Positions 1-6,357 of a stretch of 8,039 bases of DNA are shown one piece after another. A program made the translations under genes and the position numbers. A model generated the notes under the pieces. The model was not told the origin of the DNA and made no database searches. It saw only the letters and a program-made list of their open reading frames with translations. The DNA lies in assembly GCA_004356685.1 (NCBI GenBank), contig SMWS01000110.1, positions 1 through 8,039 of the forward strand, given 5' to 3'. Positions within the stretch are counted from its first letter, which is position 1. Every line of letters starts with the position of its first letter. The DNA is from Deltaproteobacteria bacterium (GTDB lineage: Bacteria; Desulfobacterota_D; UBA1144; Nemesobacterales; N074bin48).

Positions 1-36
1 AGCAGCTGGTTAGATGGTGAAATTATATCTTCTTGA
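1..36 (+). CDS. C-terminal tail of an upstream gene (partial)
   Basis: Frame 1 reads eleven codons ending SSWLDGEIISS and then a TGA stop at 34-36; the other two plus-strand frames stop within the first 18 bases. A strong intrinsic terminator begins 30 nt after this stop, which fits the end of a plus-strand transcription unit. The fragment is too short to identify a family. That it is coding is inferred from the frame and the terminator only. Confidence 0.35.
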   Translation, partial: SSWLDGEIISS

Positions 37-65
37 TTAAGTTTGTTTGTTATAATTTATATTTT

Positions 66-99
66 GGGAAACACCTGATATAGGTGTTTCCCTTTTTTT
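66..99 (+). terminator. Rho-independent terminator
   Basis: A perfect 11-bp stem (GGGAAACACCT at 66-76 pairing with AGGTGTTTCCC at 82-92) closes a 5-nt loop (GATAT) and is followed directly by seven T residues (93-99). This is a textbook plus-strand intrinsic terminator. It ends the transcript of the gene whose tail lies at 1-36 and insulates the gene starting at 201. Confidence 0.93.
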
Positions 100-200
100 C
101 TTAACATCTTTTTATTGATATTTTTGTATTAATTATTCATAAATATATTGTTTCTTCTCTTAGTATTTCTCGAGCTCTACTTCTAATTTAATATGTAATT

Positions 201-1337
201 ATGAATAACTTAATATCTTCAAAATATTCTGATCTGAATTTTAATAAGCGAGAACAAGATATTGCAAATGAAATACTTGGCGCCAATCCTTATAATAAGG
301 AATTTATATCTGATAAGCTTCAATTAATTTCTGAAGCGAAAAGTCTTTCTTCGGCATTAATTACACTTTTCCGTCAACAAGTACAAAGTGGATTTGTACT
401 ATCCGACCCTGTTTGTGATAAACAGAAAAAATCTAAATACTTATTAGATAAAGAAACAGGTATCAATTTTTGTTTACAATGGAATCCCAACAGGGAACTT
501 AGATTAAACCATGATTTACTTATAGAAAGAGGTGTTATAAACACAGATATTGATCAAGAATTACTTATCAATAGAGACGACAATGAAAAGCCGTGCTATT
601 TATGCAGTCAGAATATAGATATTCAAAACTCTATAGAGATACTATTCCCTATTAATCTATCGGGAATTAAATATTATTGTGGAGCAAATTTTGTCCCGAT
701 TACAGATAACCATTTCACGATAATGAGTGAAGAACATAAACCGCAAAATTATGATTCAACCTTGATCTTGTCTATGATAGATTTTGTTGAAAAAACAAAT
801 GGCGTCTTCAAAGCTATTTTTAATGGTAAGGCCGGAGCATCAATCCTTTCTCATTTACACCTTCAGGGAACTACAGAGAAATTACCTGTTGAGGATATGA
901 ATATTTCTGATCACGACATGATTTTCAGTGATTCGGAGACCAGAGTTTATAAGCCACAATATTATTTGCCTTTGTTTATACTAGAAAGTGAATCAGTCAA
1001 ATCTATTAATAAAAAAACAGATCAGATAATCCAAAACTGGAGATCTTTAAACCCTCATTTTCATACACAAAATATAATAGTTCTTAAACAAAACGGAAAG
1101 TTCAGAGTATTTGTTTTTTTAAGAGATACAAGGAAGTTAAAAGGCAGTAGTAAAGAAGGCGATATGGGCACATTTGAATGTAGTGGTTTACTGGTTTTAT
1201 CCAAAGGGATTCTTGATACAACAAACCATAGTACGGAAGAAAGAGGACTTTTTGAAAACTCAAATCTTGATACTATAAAAAATCTTCTTAAAGAAATAGC
1301 CCCTGAATATAAGATTGATGTTAGAGATCTGATCTGA
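201..1337 (+). CDS. DUF4922 family HIT-superfamily (GalT/VTC2-like) nucleotidyltransferase or phosphorylase
   Basis: Intact 378-residue cytoplasmic protein with no signal peptide or membrane segment. The diagnostic site is H218-L-H220-L-Q222 within SILSHLHLQGTTEKLPVED. This H-x-H-x-Q signature is used by galactose-1-phosphate uridylyltransferase, Apa-type phosphorylases and the VTC2/GDP-hexose phosphorylase family, where the middle His carries the nucleotidyl intermediate. The following K-LPVE resembles the VTC2 context. C132-x-x-C135 (CYLC) lies upstream, as in DUF4922 proteins, and could hold zinc. By family logic the enzyme would transfer or phosphorolyse a nucleotide sugar or dinucleotide; the substrate cannot be read from the sequence. 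The ATG at 201 has no Shine-Dalgarno. The ATG at 193 runs straight into TAA, so 201 is the first usable start. It stands alone after a terminator and before a decayed kinase gene, so context does not name a pathway. Confidence 0.8.
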   Translation: MNNLISSKYSDLNFNKREQDIANEILGANPYNKEFISDKLQLISEAKSLSSALITLFRQQVQSGFVLSDPVCDKQKKSKYLLDKETGINFCLQWNPNRELRLNHDLLIERGVINTDIDQELLINRDDNEKPCYLCSQNIDIQNSIEILFPINLSGIKYYCGANFVPITDNHFTIMSEEHKPQNYDSTLILSMIDFVEKTNGVFKAIFNGKAGASILSHLHLQGTTEKLPVEDMNISDHDMIFSDSETRVYKPQYYLPLFILESESVKSINKKTDQIIQNWRSLNPHFHTQNIIVLKQNGKFRVFVFLRDTRKLKGSSKEGDMGTFECSGLLVLSKGILDTTNHSTEERGLFENSNLDTIKNLLKEIAPEYKIDVRDLI

Positions 1338-1611
1338 GAATTACTAGTTTTATTATTTGCATTTTATTTCTTTTTTCTTTCTTAGTTCTATAACTATAAA
1401 ACAACTCCTGATAAATTGATATCATATTTCATATTATTATTCATATGCTTTTCTTATACGGTCCAAGATTTTGGATATAACCCATTGCAGGCAATAATTT
1501 TATTTAGAGAGCATTTAAGAATTTAAACAAAAATTATTTTAGGAATATAATTATTAAAATAATCATAAATTTTAAGTAAAAATAATATATGTGTAATGCG
1601 TTTTAATATTA

Positions 1612-2654
1612 ATGAATAATAACAAGACCAGAGTTATAATTATTGAAGACAACATTGAATATTCTTCAATGTTAAAGACGGTTTTGTCAAAGTCGGAGGG
1701 TTTAAAATACGAATTAATATCATTTACAAATTTAGAAAATGGTTTAGCAGAGCTGAAAAATAATGATGTAGATGTAGTGCTTTTAGACCTAGATCTGCAG
1801 GATAGCTCCGGTTTGGATACATTTAATAAAGTATCAAGTTCTACATCGAGCTTACCATTATTATCCTTACAGGAGATGATGATGAGCAATTAGCTATTCA
1901 GTCGCTAAAGCTAGGTGCTCAGGATTATCTTATTAAAAGTCAGACAGACAGCAACAAACTATTATTAAAATCAATACTGTTTTCAATCGAAAGAAAGAAA
2001 ATGGAGGAACAGCTTAAGTCTGCACTTAGACAAAAAGATATTCTTCTTAAATAAATACACCACAGGGTTAAGAGCAATTTGCAAATTGTTTCTAGTTTAT
2101 TGATGTTGCAGGCTCAATATACAAGTGATAAGAAAGCTGTTGAGTGTTTGAAAGATAGTACTAACCGTATTGGATCTATAGCTTTTATTCATGAGCACTT
2201 ATACAGATCAGCTGATCTAAATAATGTTAATTTCTCAAAATATGTAGAAACGCTTTTATCTAATCTTTACAATTCGTTTGGTTATGATCCAGAGGATATT
2301 AAAGTAATATTAGATATAAATTTAGTCTCATTAAGCGCTGATGATGCTATTCATTGCGGATTAATTATCAATGAACTTGTGACAAACTCATTTAAATATG
2401 CCTTTCCAAAAATAGGAGGTGTTGAAAAAGGAGTTTCTGATTATCAAATACAAGCTTCTCTTAATTTGGATAGTGAAAATACCCGAGCGCTCATTGTAAA
2501 TGACAATGGTATTGGTTTACCTGAAAATTTAGATTTTCGTAATTCATCTACTTTGTGATTGAACCTTGTATCTGTTCTAACACAACAATTAAAAGGATCT
2601 ATTGAGCTTGATAAAACAAAAGGCACCAAATTTAAAATTACATTTCCAATTTGA
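1612..2654 (+). pseudogene. Broken response regulator-HisKA_2 histidine kinase fusion
   Basis: One ancestral gene of about 347 codons, now in pieces. The receiver domain has the acidic pair E12-D13 and phospho-acceptor D59 (VVLLDLDLQD). Near 1855-1857 one base is missing (LP then IIILTGDDDEQ), moving the reading into the frame of 1857, which carries the rest of the receiver (YLIK), a helical linker and the kinase. At 2052-2054 TAA replaces the usual Glu codon of the E-I-H-H-R-V-K H-box; the phospho-acceptor His is at 2061-2063. The HATPase has an N-box (NELVTNSFKYAF, about 2370-2399) and a G1 box (NDNGIGLPE, about 2500-2526). At 2556-2558 TGA replaces Gly in the T-L-G-L-x-L-V motif, and the domain then ends normally with KGTKFKITFPI and TGA at 2652. 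All domains remain recognisable, so inactivation is recent. Open fragments (1612-1893, 2079-2558) are not expected to be functional kinases. Confidence 0.92.
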
Positions 2655-2723
2655 TAATATGTGTGAGATAAATGATTCGTTTTTAAAAAGATAATCTATC
2701 TATATTAGTAAATGTTTTTGTTC

Positions 2724-3155
2724 TCAATCTACTAACGTTTCTAAAACCTGATCGACTATTACTAATTGATCAAAATCATCTCCAAGTTGGTTCTTTAACT
2801 CAAAAAGATATGATGTTACTCCATTTAACCTTTGTGCAAGTACGGAAGACAGTAGAATAGGTATATCTATATTCGATCTTATAAATCCCTTAGGATTATC
2901 GATCACATGTAACCGAGAAACTGATAATGCCATTACACTTGCTAAATGGGGTATATCGAGCAAAACAGAAATTTCACCAAAAATGGAGCCTGGCTCAGAT
3001 ACTTTGTTAATTTGAAAACCGTCTTTAACTACCTCAAATTCACCTTCTATCAGTACAAAAAGTAATCCTGATTTTCCACCTTCTTCCAAAAGGCATTCTC
3101 CTGGTCTTAATGTCATTTCTGGAAAATCCGTGCAAACCTCTAATAAATTATCCAA
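2724..3155 (-). CDS. Stand-alone cyclic-nucleotide-binding-domain protein (Crp/Fnr fold, no HTH)
   Basis: 143-residue cytoplasmic protein made almost entirely of one cNMP-binding beta-barrel: LRPGECLLEEG (16-26), LFVLIEGEFEV (32-42), the phosphate-binding cassette PGSIFGEISVLLDIPHLASV (55-74) and a C-terminal helix. It is about 80-90 residues shorter than a Crp/Fnr regulator and has no helix-turn-helix, so DNA binding is unlikely. The cassette keeps G60-E61, but the Arg that contacts the cyclic phosphate in cAMP-binding members is replaced by H70 (P-H-L-A-S-V instead of P-R-x-A-T-V), so cAMP binding is doubtful. The start is TTG at 3153-3155: an AGGGAG Shine-Dalgarno lies 9 nt upstream and an in-frame TGA at 3162-3164 excludes a longer start. 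It is convergent with the broken kinase gene and divergent from the DM13 pseudogene. Role unknown; perhaps a sensor or scaffold acting on a partner. Confidence 0.82.
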   Translation of the reverse strand: MDNLLEVCTDFPEMTLRPGECLLEEGGKSGLLFVLIEGEFEVVKDGFQINKVSEPGSIFGEISVLLDIPHLASVMALSVSRLHVIDNPKGFIRSNIDIPILLSSVLAQRLNGVTSYLFELKNQLGDDFDQLVIVDQVLETLVD

Positions 3156-3164
3156 GAACGTTCA

Positions 3165-3170
3165 CTCCCT
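3165..3170 (-). promoter_or_regulatory. Shine-Dalgarno that fixes a TTG start
   Basis: On the minus strand AGGGAG lies 9 nt before the TTG at 3153-3155. No ATG is available in frame upstream because a TGA lies three codons before the TTG, so this site decides the start of the cNMP-domain gene. Confidence 0.7.
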
Positions 3171-3463
3171 ATATCCTTTTTTATATAAGTAAAGTAATAA
3201 ATATAATATTTAATATTATATTCCTTTTTGCAGAAATATAAAAGAGATTTCTTATATACTATACCCAAGTATACAATACTTTATTAATATCAATGAGATA
3301 CACTATCTTATTTTATCTAATATTTTGAATAATACGTATAGAATAATGGAATCTACTTTGTTAAATCCTATCTCTTATCATAACCATACCGATCAAGAAG
3401 TGATCATCAGGTTAAGATAGAATAGATTGTAATATATAACATAAAAAAAATTAAAATTTATCT
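3171..3463. other. Divergent AT-rich spacer
   Basis: About 320 bases lie between the minus-strand TTG start and the plus-strand DM13 start. I find no coding stretch with recognisable protein sequence on either strand. The stretch should carry the two divergent promoters, but the extreme A+T content makes any -10 call unreliable. A short inverted repeat GATCA-N5-TGATC is present near 3391-3405 and may be chance. Confidence 0.5.
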
Positions 3464-3469
3464 AAGGAG
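3464..3469 (+). promoter_or_regulatory. Shine-Dalgarno of the DM13 pseudogene
   Basis: AAGGAG lies 8 nt before ATG 3478. The translation signal is intact although the coding sequence behind it is broken after 25 codons, which supports recent inactivation. Confidence 0.75.
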
Positions 3470-3477
3470 AAACTTTA

Positions 3478-3973
3478 ATGAATAAATCCAAAATAGTTAT
3501 AATTTTATTAGTAATTATCGACACCGTTTGGTATCTTTTTCGTCCCGAAAGATAAATAATTGATGCTAAAGTTAATGAGAGCTTCCCAGTAGTACAACTG
3601 AATAATGCTGACAAAAAAACTGATAAACCACAAGTATTATACTTAGGCAACTTTCATGAAGTAGCACATCCGGCAAAGGGTACAGCCACTGTTTACAAAC
3701 TACCAGAAGGCAAACGTATACTCAGGTTTACTGATTTTGAGGTTTCAAACGGCCCGGATGTAGTTGTATATATTTCAGTGATTGATGATGCAAATGATAA
3801 TGAGACAGTTAAGAACTCGAAATTTATCTCATTAGGATCAATTAAGGGTAATATAGGTGATCAAAATTATTATCTTCCCGATGATCTGGATTTAAATGTA
3901 TACCGATCTATTGTAATATTGGTGTAAGAGATTTGGTGTTAATTTTGCTGTGGCCCCACTTAAGTCTAGTTGA
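3478..3973 (+). pseudogene. Broken membrane-anchored DM13-domain protein
   Basis: The ancestral product was about 164 residues: an N-terminal hydrophobic anchor (IVIILLVIIDTVWYLF, residues 6-21), a short linker and a DM13 domain, a fold proposed for redox or electron-transfer roles outside the membrane. After residue 25 (FRPER) there is TAA at 3553-3555, most simply a TTA Leu codon changed by one base. The same frame then continues without interruption through YLGNFHEVAHPAKGTA, TDFEVSNGPDVVVYIS and GNIGDQNYYLP to YRSIVI. There an extra T at 3919/3920 shifts the frame, giving a premature TAA at 3925. Skipping that base restores the conserved ending WCKRFGVNFAVAPL up to TGA at 3971, including the family's conserved Cys. 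No internal start with a ribosome-binding site would rescue export of the domain. The two independent lesions make a functional product unlikely. Confidence 0.92.
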
Positions 3974-3998
3974 ATCAGTATTAAAATAGTTATTTGTT

Positions 3999-4018
3999 TG
4001 TCTAGAATAATTTAGACA
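3999..4018. promoter_or_regulatory. Inverted repeat upstream of the glutamate synthase-like gene
   Basis: TGTCTA (3999-4004) and TAGACA (4013-4018) form a perfect 6-bp inverted repeat with an 8-nt spacer, between the DM13 pseudogene and the GTG start at 4090. It could be an operator or a weak hairpin ending the DM13 transcript; no clear T tract follows. Function is inferred from position only. Confidence 0.3.
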
Positions 4019-4075
4019 TTATTTACTTTATATTAATATATATTATTTGATTATAATATTATTTTAATTAAGTAT

Positions 4076-4080
4076 AGGAG
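4076..4080 (+). promoter_or_regulatory. Shine-Dalgarno that fixes a GTG start
   Basis: AGGAG lies 9 nt before GTG 4090-4092. The spacing selects this GTG over the later in-frame ATG (4138), which would delete the first part of the hydrophobic N-terminus. Confidence 0.8.
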
Positions 4081-4089
4081 CATAGTTCT

Positions 4090-5694
4090 GTGAGAAAACA
4101 CTTTATAGTAGTTTCAATATTGGTTTTAGGGTTAATAATGGTGGCTGGGCTATTTAATCCTAAAGTTTTATTGAGTTTAATTATAGTTATTCCCTTAATA
4201 GTTCTTGGGCTTTGGGATTTTTTTCAAACGAAGCATTCGGTACTAAGAAACTTTCCCATTGTTGGCCATGCAAGATACATTTTAGAAATGATAAGACCCG
4301 AGATTACCCAGTATTTTATTGAATCAAATTCTGATGGAGTTCCTTTTAGCAGGGAGCAGAGATCTATTGTATATCAAAGGGCTAAAAAACAATTGGATAC
4401 TTTACCTTTTGGAACACAAAAGGATGTTTATGAAATTGGTTATGAATGGTTAAATCATTCATTAAATCCCGTTCATGTTGATATGAAAGATTTGAGGATT
4501 ATAGTGGGGGGTCCGCAGTGTAAAAAACCCTATTCGGCAAGTATTCTTAATATTTCTGCTATGAGTTTTGGAGCGCTTAGTAGCAATGCTATAATGGCAC
4601 TTAATGAAGCCGCTAAAATAGGTCACTTTGCACATAACACTGGGGAGGGCGGAATTAGTCAGTACCATCAGAGAGGAGGTGATTTAATTTGGCAGATTGG
4701 TACTGGATATTTTGGTTGCAGAACTGAAGAAGGTGAATTTTGTCCTAAACAGTTTGCAGAACAGTCTAAGATGGATCAGGTCAAGATGATTGAAATAAAG
4801 CTTTCGCAGGGTGCAAAACCAGGTCATGGAGGAATTCTTCCTGCTGCAAAGATAACAAAAGAGATTAGTGAGATTAGAAATGTGCCATTAGGAAAAGATG
4901 TCATTTCACCACCGGCACATAAGGAATTCTCAACCCCGCTAGGACTTTTAGAGTTTGTGAAAAAATTAAGAGATCTTTCTGGAGGAAAGCCTACAGGCTT
5001 TAAACTTTGTGTTGGAAAGAGAAGAGAATTTCTAGCAATTTGTAAGGCTATACACAAATCAGGAATTTATCCTGACTTTATAAATGTTGATGGTGGAGAA
5101 GGTGGAACCGGGGCAGCCCCACTGGAATTTTCAAATCATATAGGAACGCCTTTAATTGCCGGTCTCATATTTGTTCATAATGCACTTGTAGGGTTTTCTC
5201 TTAGAGATAAGATAAAAGTTATTTCAAGCGGTAAAATTGCTTCAGGATTTGGAATTATAAAACAGCTATGTATCGGCTCAGATATTTGTTATTCAGCAAG
5301 AGCTATGATGATGGCTCTTGGTTGTATTCAGGCTCTTCGTTGCAATACAAACCATTGTCCTGTTGGGGTTACAACCCAAAATCCCAACCTCGTGGCTGGA
5401 CTGGTAGTATCGGATAAAAAAAATAGGGTAGCATCTTATCATGCTGAGACAGTTGAGAGTGTAGCCGAAATGATTGGCGCAATGGGTATATCAAGAACCG
5501 AGGATCTTAGACACTGGCACATTACCAAGAGAGTTGCTCCAAATGAATTAAGACATTATGGGGAATTGTATCATTATTTAAATGAAGGGGACTTATTAAA
5601 AGACGAACTTCCTAAGGATTATGCAAGGGCCTGCAAAGCAGCAGTAGCCGAATCGTTTGATCATATTGAAGATATTTCTATAAGGCTTAATTGA
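4090..5694 (+). CDS. FMN-binding glutamate synthase family protein, membrane-anchored
   Basis: Intact 534-residue protein. Residues about 5-45 hold two closely spaced hydrophobic segments (IVVSILVLGLIMVAGLF; VLLSLIIVIPLIVLGLW), so the catalytic domain is probably tethered to the inner membrane on the cytoplasmic side. The rest is the GltB central FMN barrel: SAMSFGALSSNA, HNTGEGG (182-188), IEIKLSQGAKPGHGG, KLCVGKRREF, DGGEGGTGAAP (334-344), ISSGKIASG and the iron-sulfur signature C412-x5-C418-x4-C423 before PVGVTTQNP, which in GltB binds a [3Fe-4S] cluster. The N-terminal glutaminase domain and the C-terminal GXGXG domain of full GltB are absent. The protein therefore cannot make its own ammonia from glutamine; whether it makes glutamate or performs another FMN/Fe-S redox reaction is open. 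GTG start with good Shine-Dalgarno. No glutaminase-domain or GltD-like partner gene lies in the window. Transcription probably ends at the hairpin at 5720-5743. Confidence 0.92.
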   Translation: MRKHFIVVSILVLGLIMVAGLFNPKVLLSLIIVIPLIVLGLWDFFQTKHSVLRNFPIVGHARYILEMIRPEITQYFIESNSDGVPFSREQRSIVYQRAKKQLDTLPFGTQKDVYEIGYEWLNHSLNPVHVDMKDLRIIVGGPQCKKPYSASILNISAMSFGALSSNAIMALNEAAKIGHFAHNTGEGGISQYHQRGGDLIWQIGTGYFGCRTEEGEFCPKQFAEQSKMDQVKMIEIKLSQGAKPGHGGILPAAKITKEISEIRNVPLGKDVISPPAHKEFSTPLGLLEFVKKLRDLSGGKPTGFKLCVGKRREFLAICKAIHKSGIYPDFINVDGGEGGTGAAPLEFSNHIGTPLIAGLIFVHNALVGFSLRDKIKVISSGKIASGFGIIKQLCIGSDICYSARAMMMALGCIQALRCNTNHCPVGVTTQNPNLVAGLVVSDKKNRVASYHAETVESVAEMIGAMGISRTEDLRHWHITKRVAPNELRHYGELYHYLNEGDLLKDELPKDYARACKAAVAESFDHIEDISIRLN

Positions 5695-5719
5695 GATACA
5701 TCTGATTATCAGCATAATT

Positions 5720-5743
5720 AAACCCTCTCAAAGAGAGGGTTTT
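5720..5743. terminator. Bidirectional hairpin terminator between convergent genes
   Basis: AAACCCTCTC (5720-5729), loop AAA, GAGAGGGTTT (5733-5742): a perfect 10-bp stem with a 3-nt loop. A run of T ends the plus-strand side (to 5743) and TTTAATTAT follows on the minus strand. It sits between the stop of the glutamate synthase-like gene (5694) and the stop of the minus-strand His-rich gene (5780), so it likely serves both. The T tracts are short. Confidence 0.8.
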
Positions 5744-5779
5744 AAGATCTTCAAGCAAACTACTATCTAATTTAATTAA

Positions 5780-6226
5780 TTAATAGTAGAAGTATCCTAA
5801 AAAATGAGGGAACAAATTAAAGTAGGCATAACCATGATTTGATGCATGGTGGTTATAGTTGTGTTTGTAGTGATAAGGTCTATGATGCTTCCTGTAATTA
5901 TTATAGTAGCGATGTTTTGAATGATTATTATACCCATAATGATTTGAATTATAAGCGTAATAATTGTGGCCGTTGTGTCTTTTATGGCGATCATTATAAG
6001 CACTATGATTTTGATGTTTATTTTTATTGTATTTGTAATGTTTATAGCCTGATTTGTGGTTATAATCATGCTTAAGTTGTTTTTTTGCATGTGGATACTT
6101 TACATGACCGCTTTTATTGAATTGATTCTTATGCCCATTGTAATGATTATCTTTTGCTATGGATATATTCGTATTTAGCAAAATAAGCAAACTCAATAAA
6201 CTGCCTAAATATAATAATTTTCTCAT
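5780..6226 (-). CDS. Secreted His/Tyr/Asn-rich low-complexity protein
   Basis: 148-residue product of no family I recognise. Residues 1-24 form a clear signal peptide: positive start (MRK), hydrophobic core LLYLGSLLSLLILL, then TNISIA before a likely cleavage near A24-K25. The mature part, about 124 residues, has about 23 His and is otherwise dominated by Tyr, Asn and Lys with no Cys. There are irregular HxxH, HH and HxH spacings, ending in an aromatic tail (YFNLFPHFLGYFYY). Such composition suggests extracytoplasmic metal binding (Zn, Ni or Cu) or a structural, cell-surface role; this is inference. AGGAGG lies 8 nt before the ATG, the best ribosome-binding site in the window. That, together with the signal peptide in the same frame, identifies this frame as the true one, although the skewed composition leaves two other frames open across it. 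It is convergent with the glutamate synthase-like gene and divergent from the zinc-ribbon membrane gene. Confidence 0.85.
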   Translation of the reverse strand: MRKLLYLGSLLSLLILLNTNISIAKDNHYNGHKNQFNKSGHVKYPHAKKQLKHDYNHKSGYKHYKYNKNKHQNHSAYNDRHKRHNGHNYYAYNSNHYGYNNHSKHRYYNNYRKHHRPYHYKHNYNHHASNHGYAYFNLFPHFLGYFYY

Positions 6227-6234
6227 TTGTCTTA

Positions 6235-6240
6235 CCTCCT
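6235..6240 (-). promoter_or_regulatory. Strong Shine-Dalgarno of the His-rich gene
   Basis: A perfect AGGAGG on the minus strand lies 8 nt before ATG 6224-6226. It decides the reading frame in a region where low-complexity sequence leaves several frames open, and suggests efficient translation. Confidence 0.88.
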
Positions 6241-6245
6241 AATTC

Positions 6246-6293
6246 ATTTTGTGCATATATAAACTATTTACTTTTATTTTAGTTTCACAAAAT
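6246..6293. repeat. Perfect 8-bp inverted repeat in a divergent promoter region
   Basis: ATTTTGTG (6246-6253) and CACAAAAT (6286-6293) are exact reverse complements separated by 32 nt, within the 131-nt gap between the divergent starts at 6226 and 6358. They could be paired half-sites for a regulator shared by the two genes, or chance in AT-rich DNA. Confidence 0.3.
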
Positions 6294-6357
6294 AGATTGA
6301 TTAGTAGATAGCCTATGATTAAAATGCTCCATCAAACTATTTGTTTTGTAATATTTC

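Noticed and set aside
33..56. TTGATT ... TATAAT as a sigma-70 promoter for the gene at 201
   Set aside because: The spacer is only 12 nt and the intrinsic terminator at 66-99 lies directly downstream, so a transcript from here would be ended.
1338..1611. Possible small gene or element in the spacer before the kinase pseudogene (for example TCCAA-N4-TTGGA near 1470)
   Set aside because: No frame gives a recognisable or well-started product, and the inverted repeat is too short to stand out from AT-rich background.
2052..2558. Possible stop-codon reassignment (TAA as Glu, TGA as Gly) or programmed recoding
   Set aside because: Intact genes in the window end normally with TGA (1337, 5694) and TAA (7140, 5780), and the same pseudogenes also carry frameshifts, so decay explains everything.
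3391..3405. GATCA-N5-TGATC inverted repeat as an operator
   Set aside because: Five-base arms are expected by chance in this composition and it is not placed clearly relative to a promoter.
5797..6090. Open frames on both strands overlapping the His-rich gene (minus 5797-6090, plus 5839-6075)
   Set aside because: They arise from the repetitive AT-rich codons of the His/Tyr/Asn-rich gene; neither has a signal peptide, ribosome-binding site or family motif, while the 5780-6226 frame has both a signal peptide and AGGAGG.
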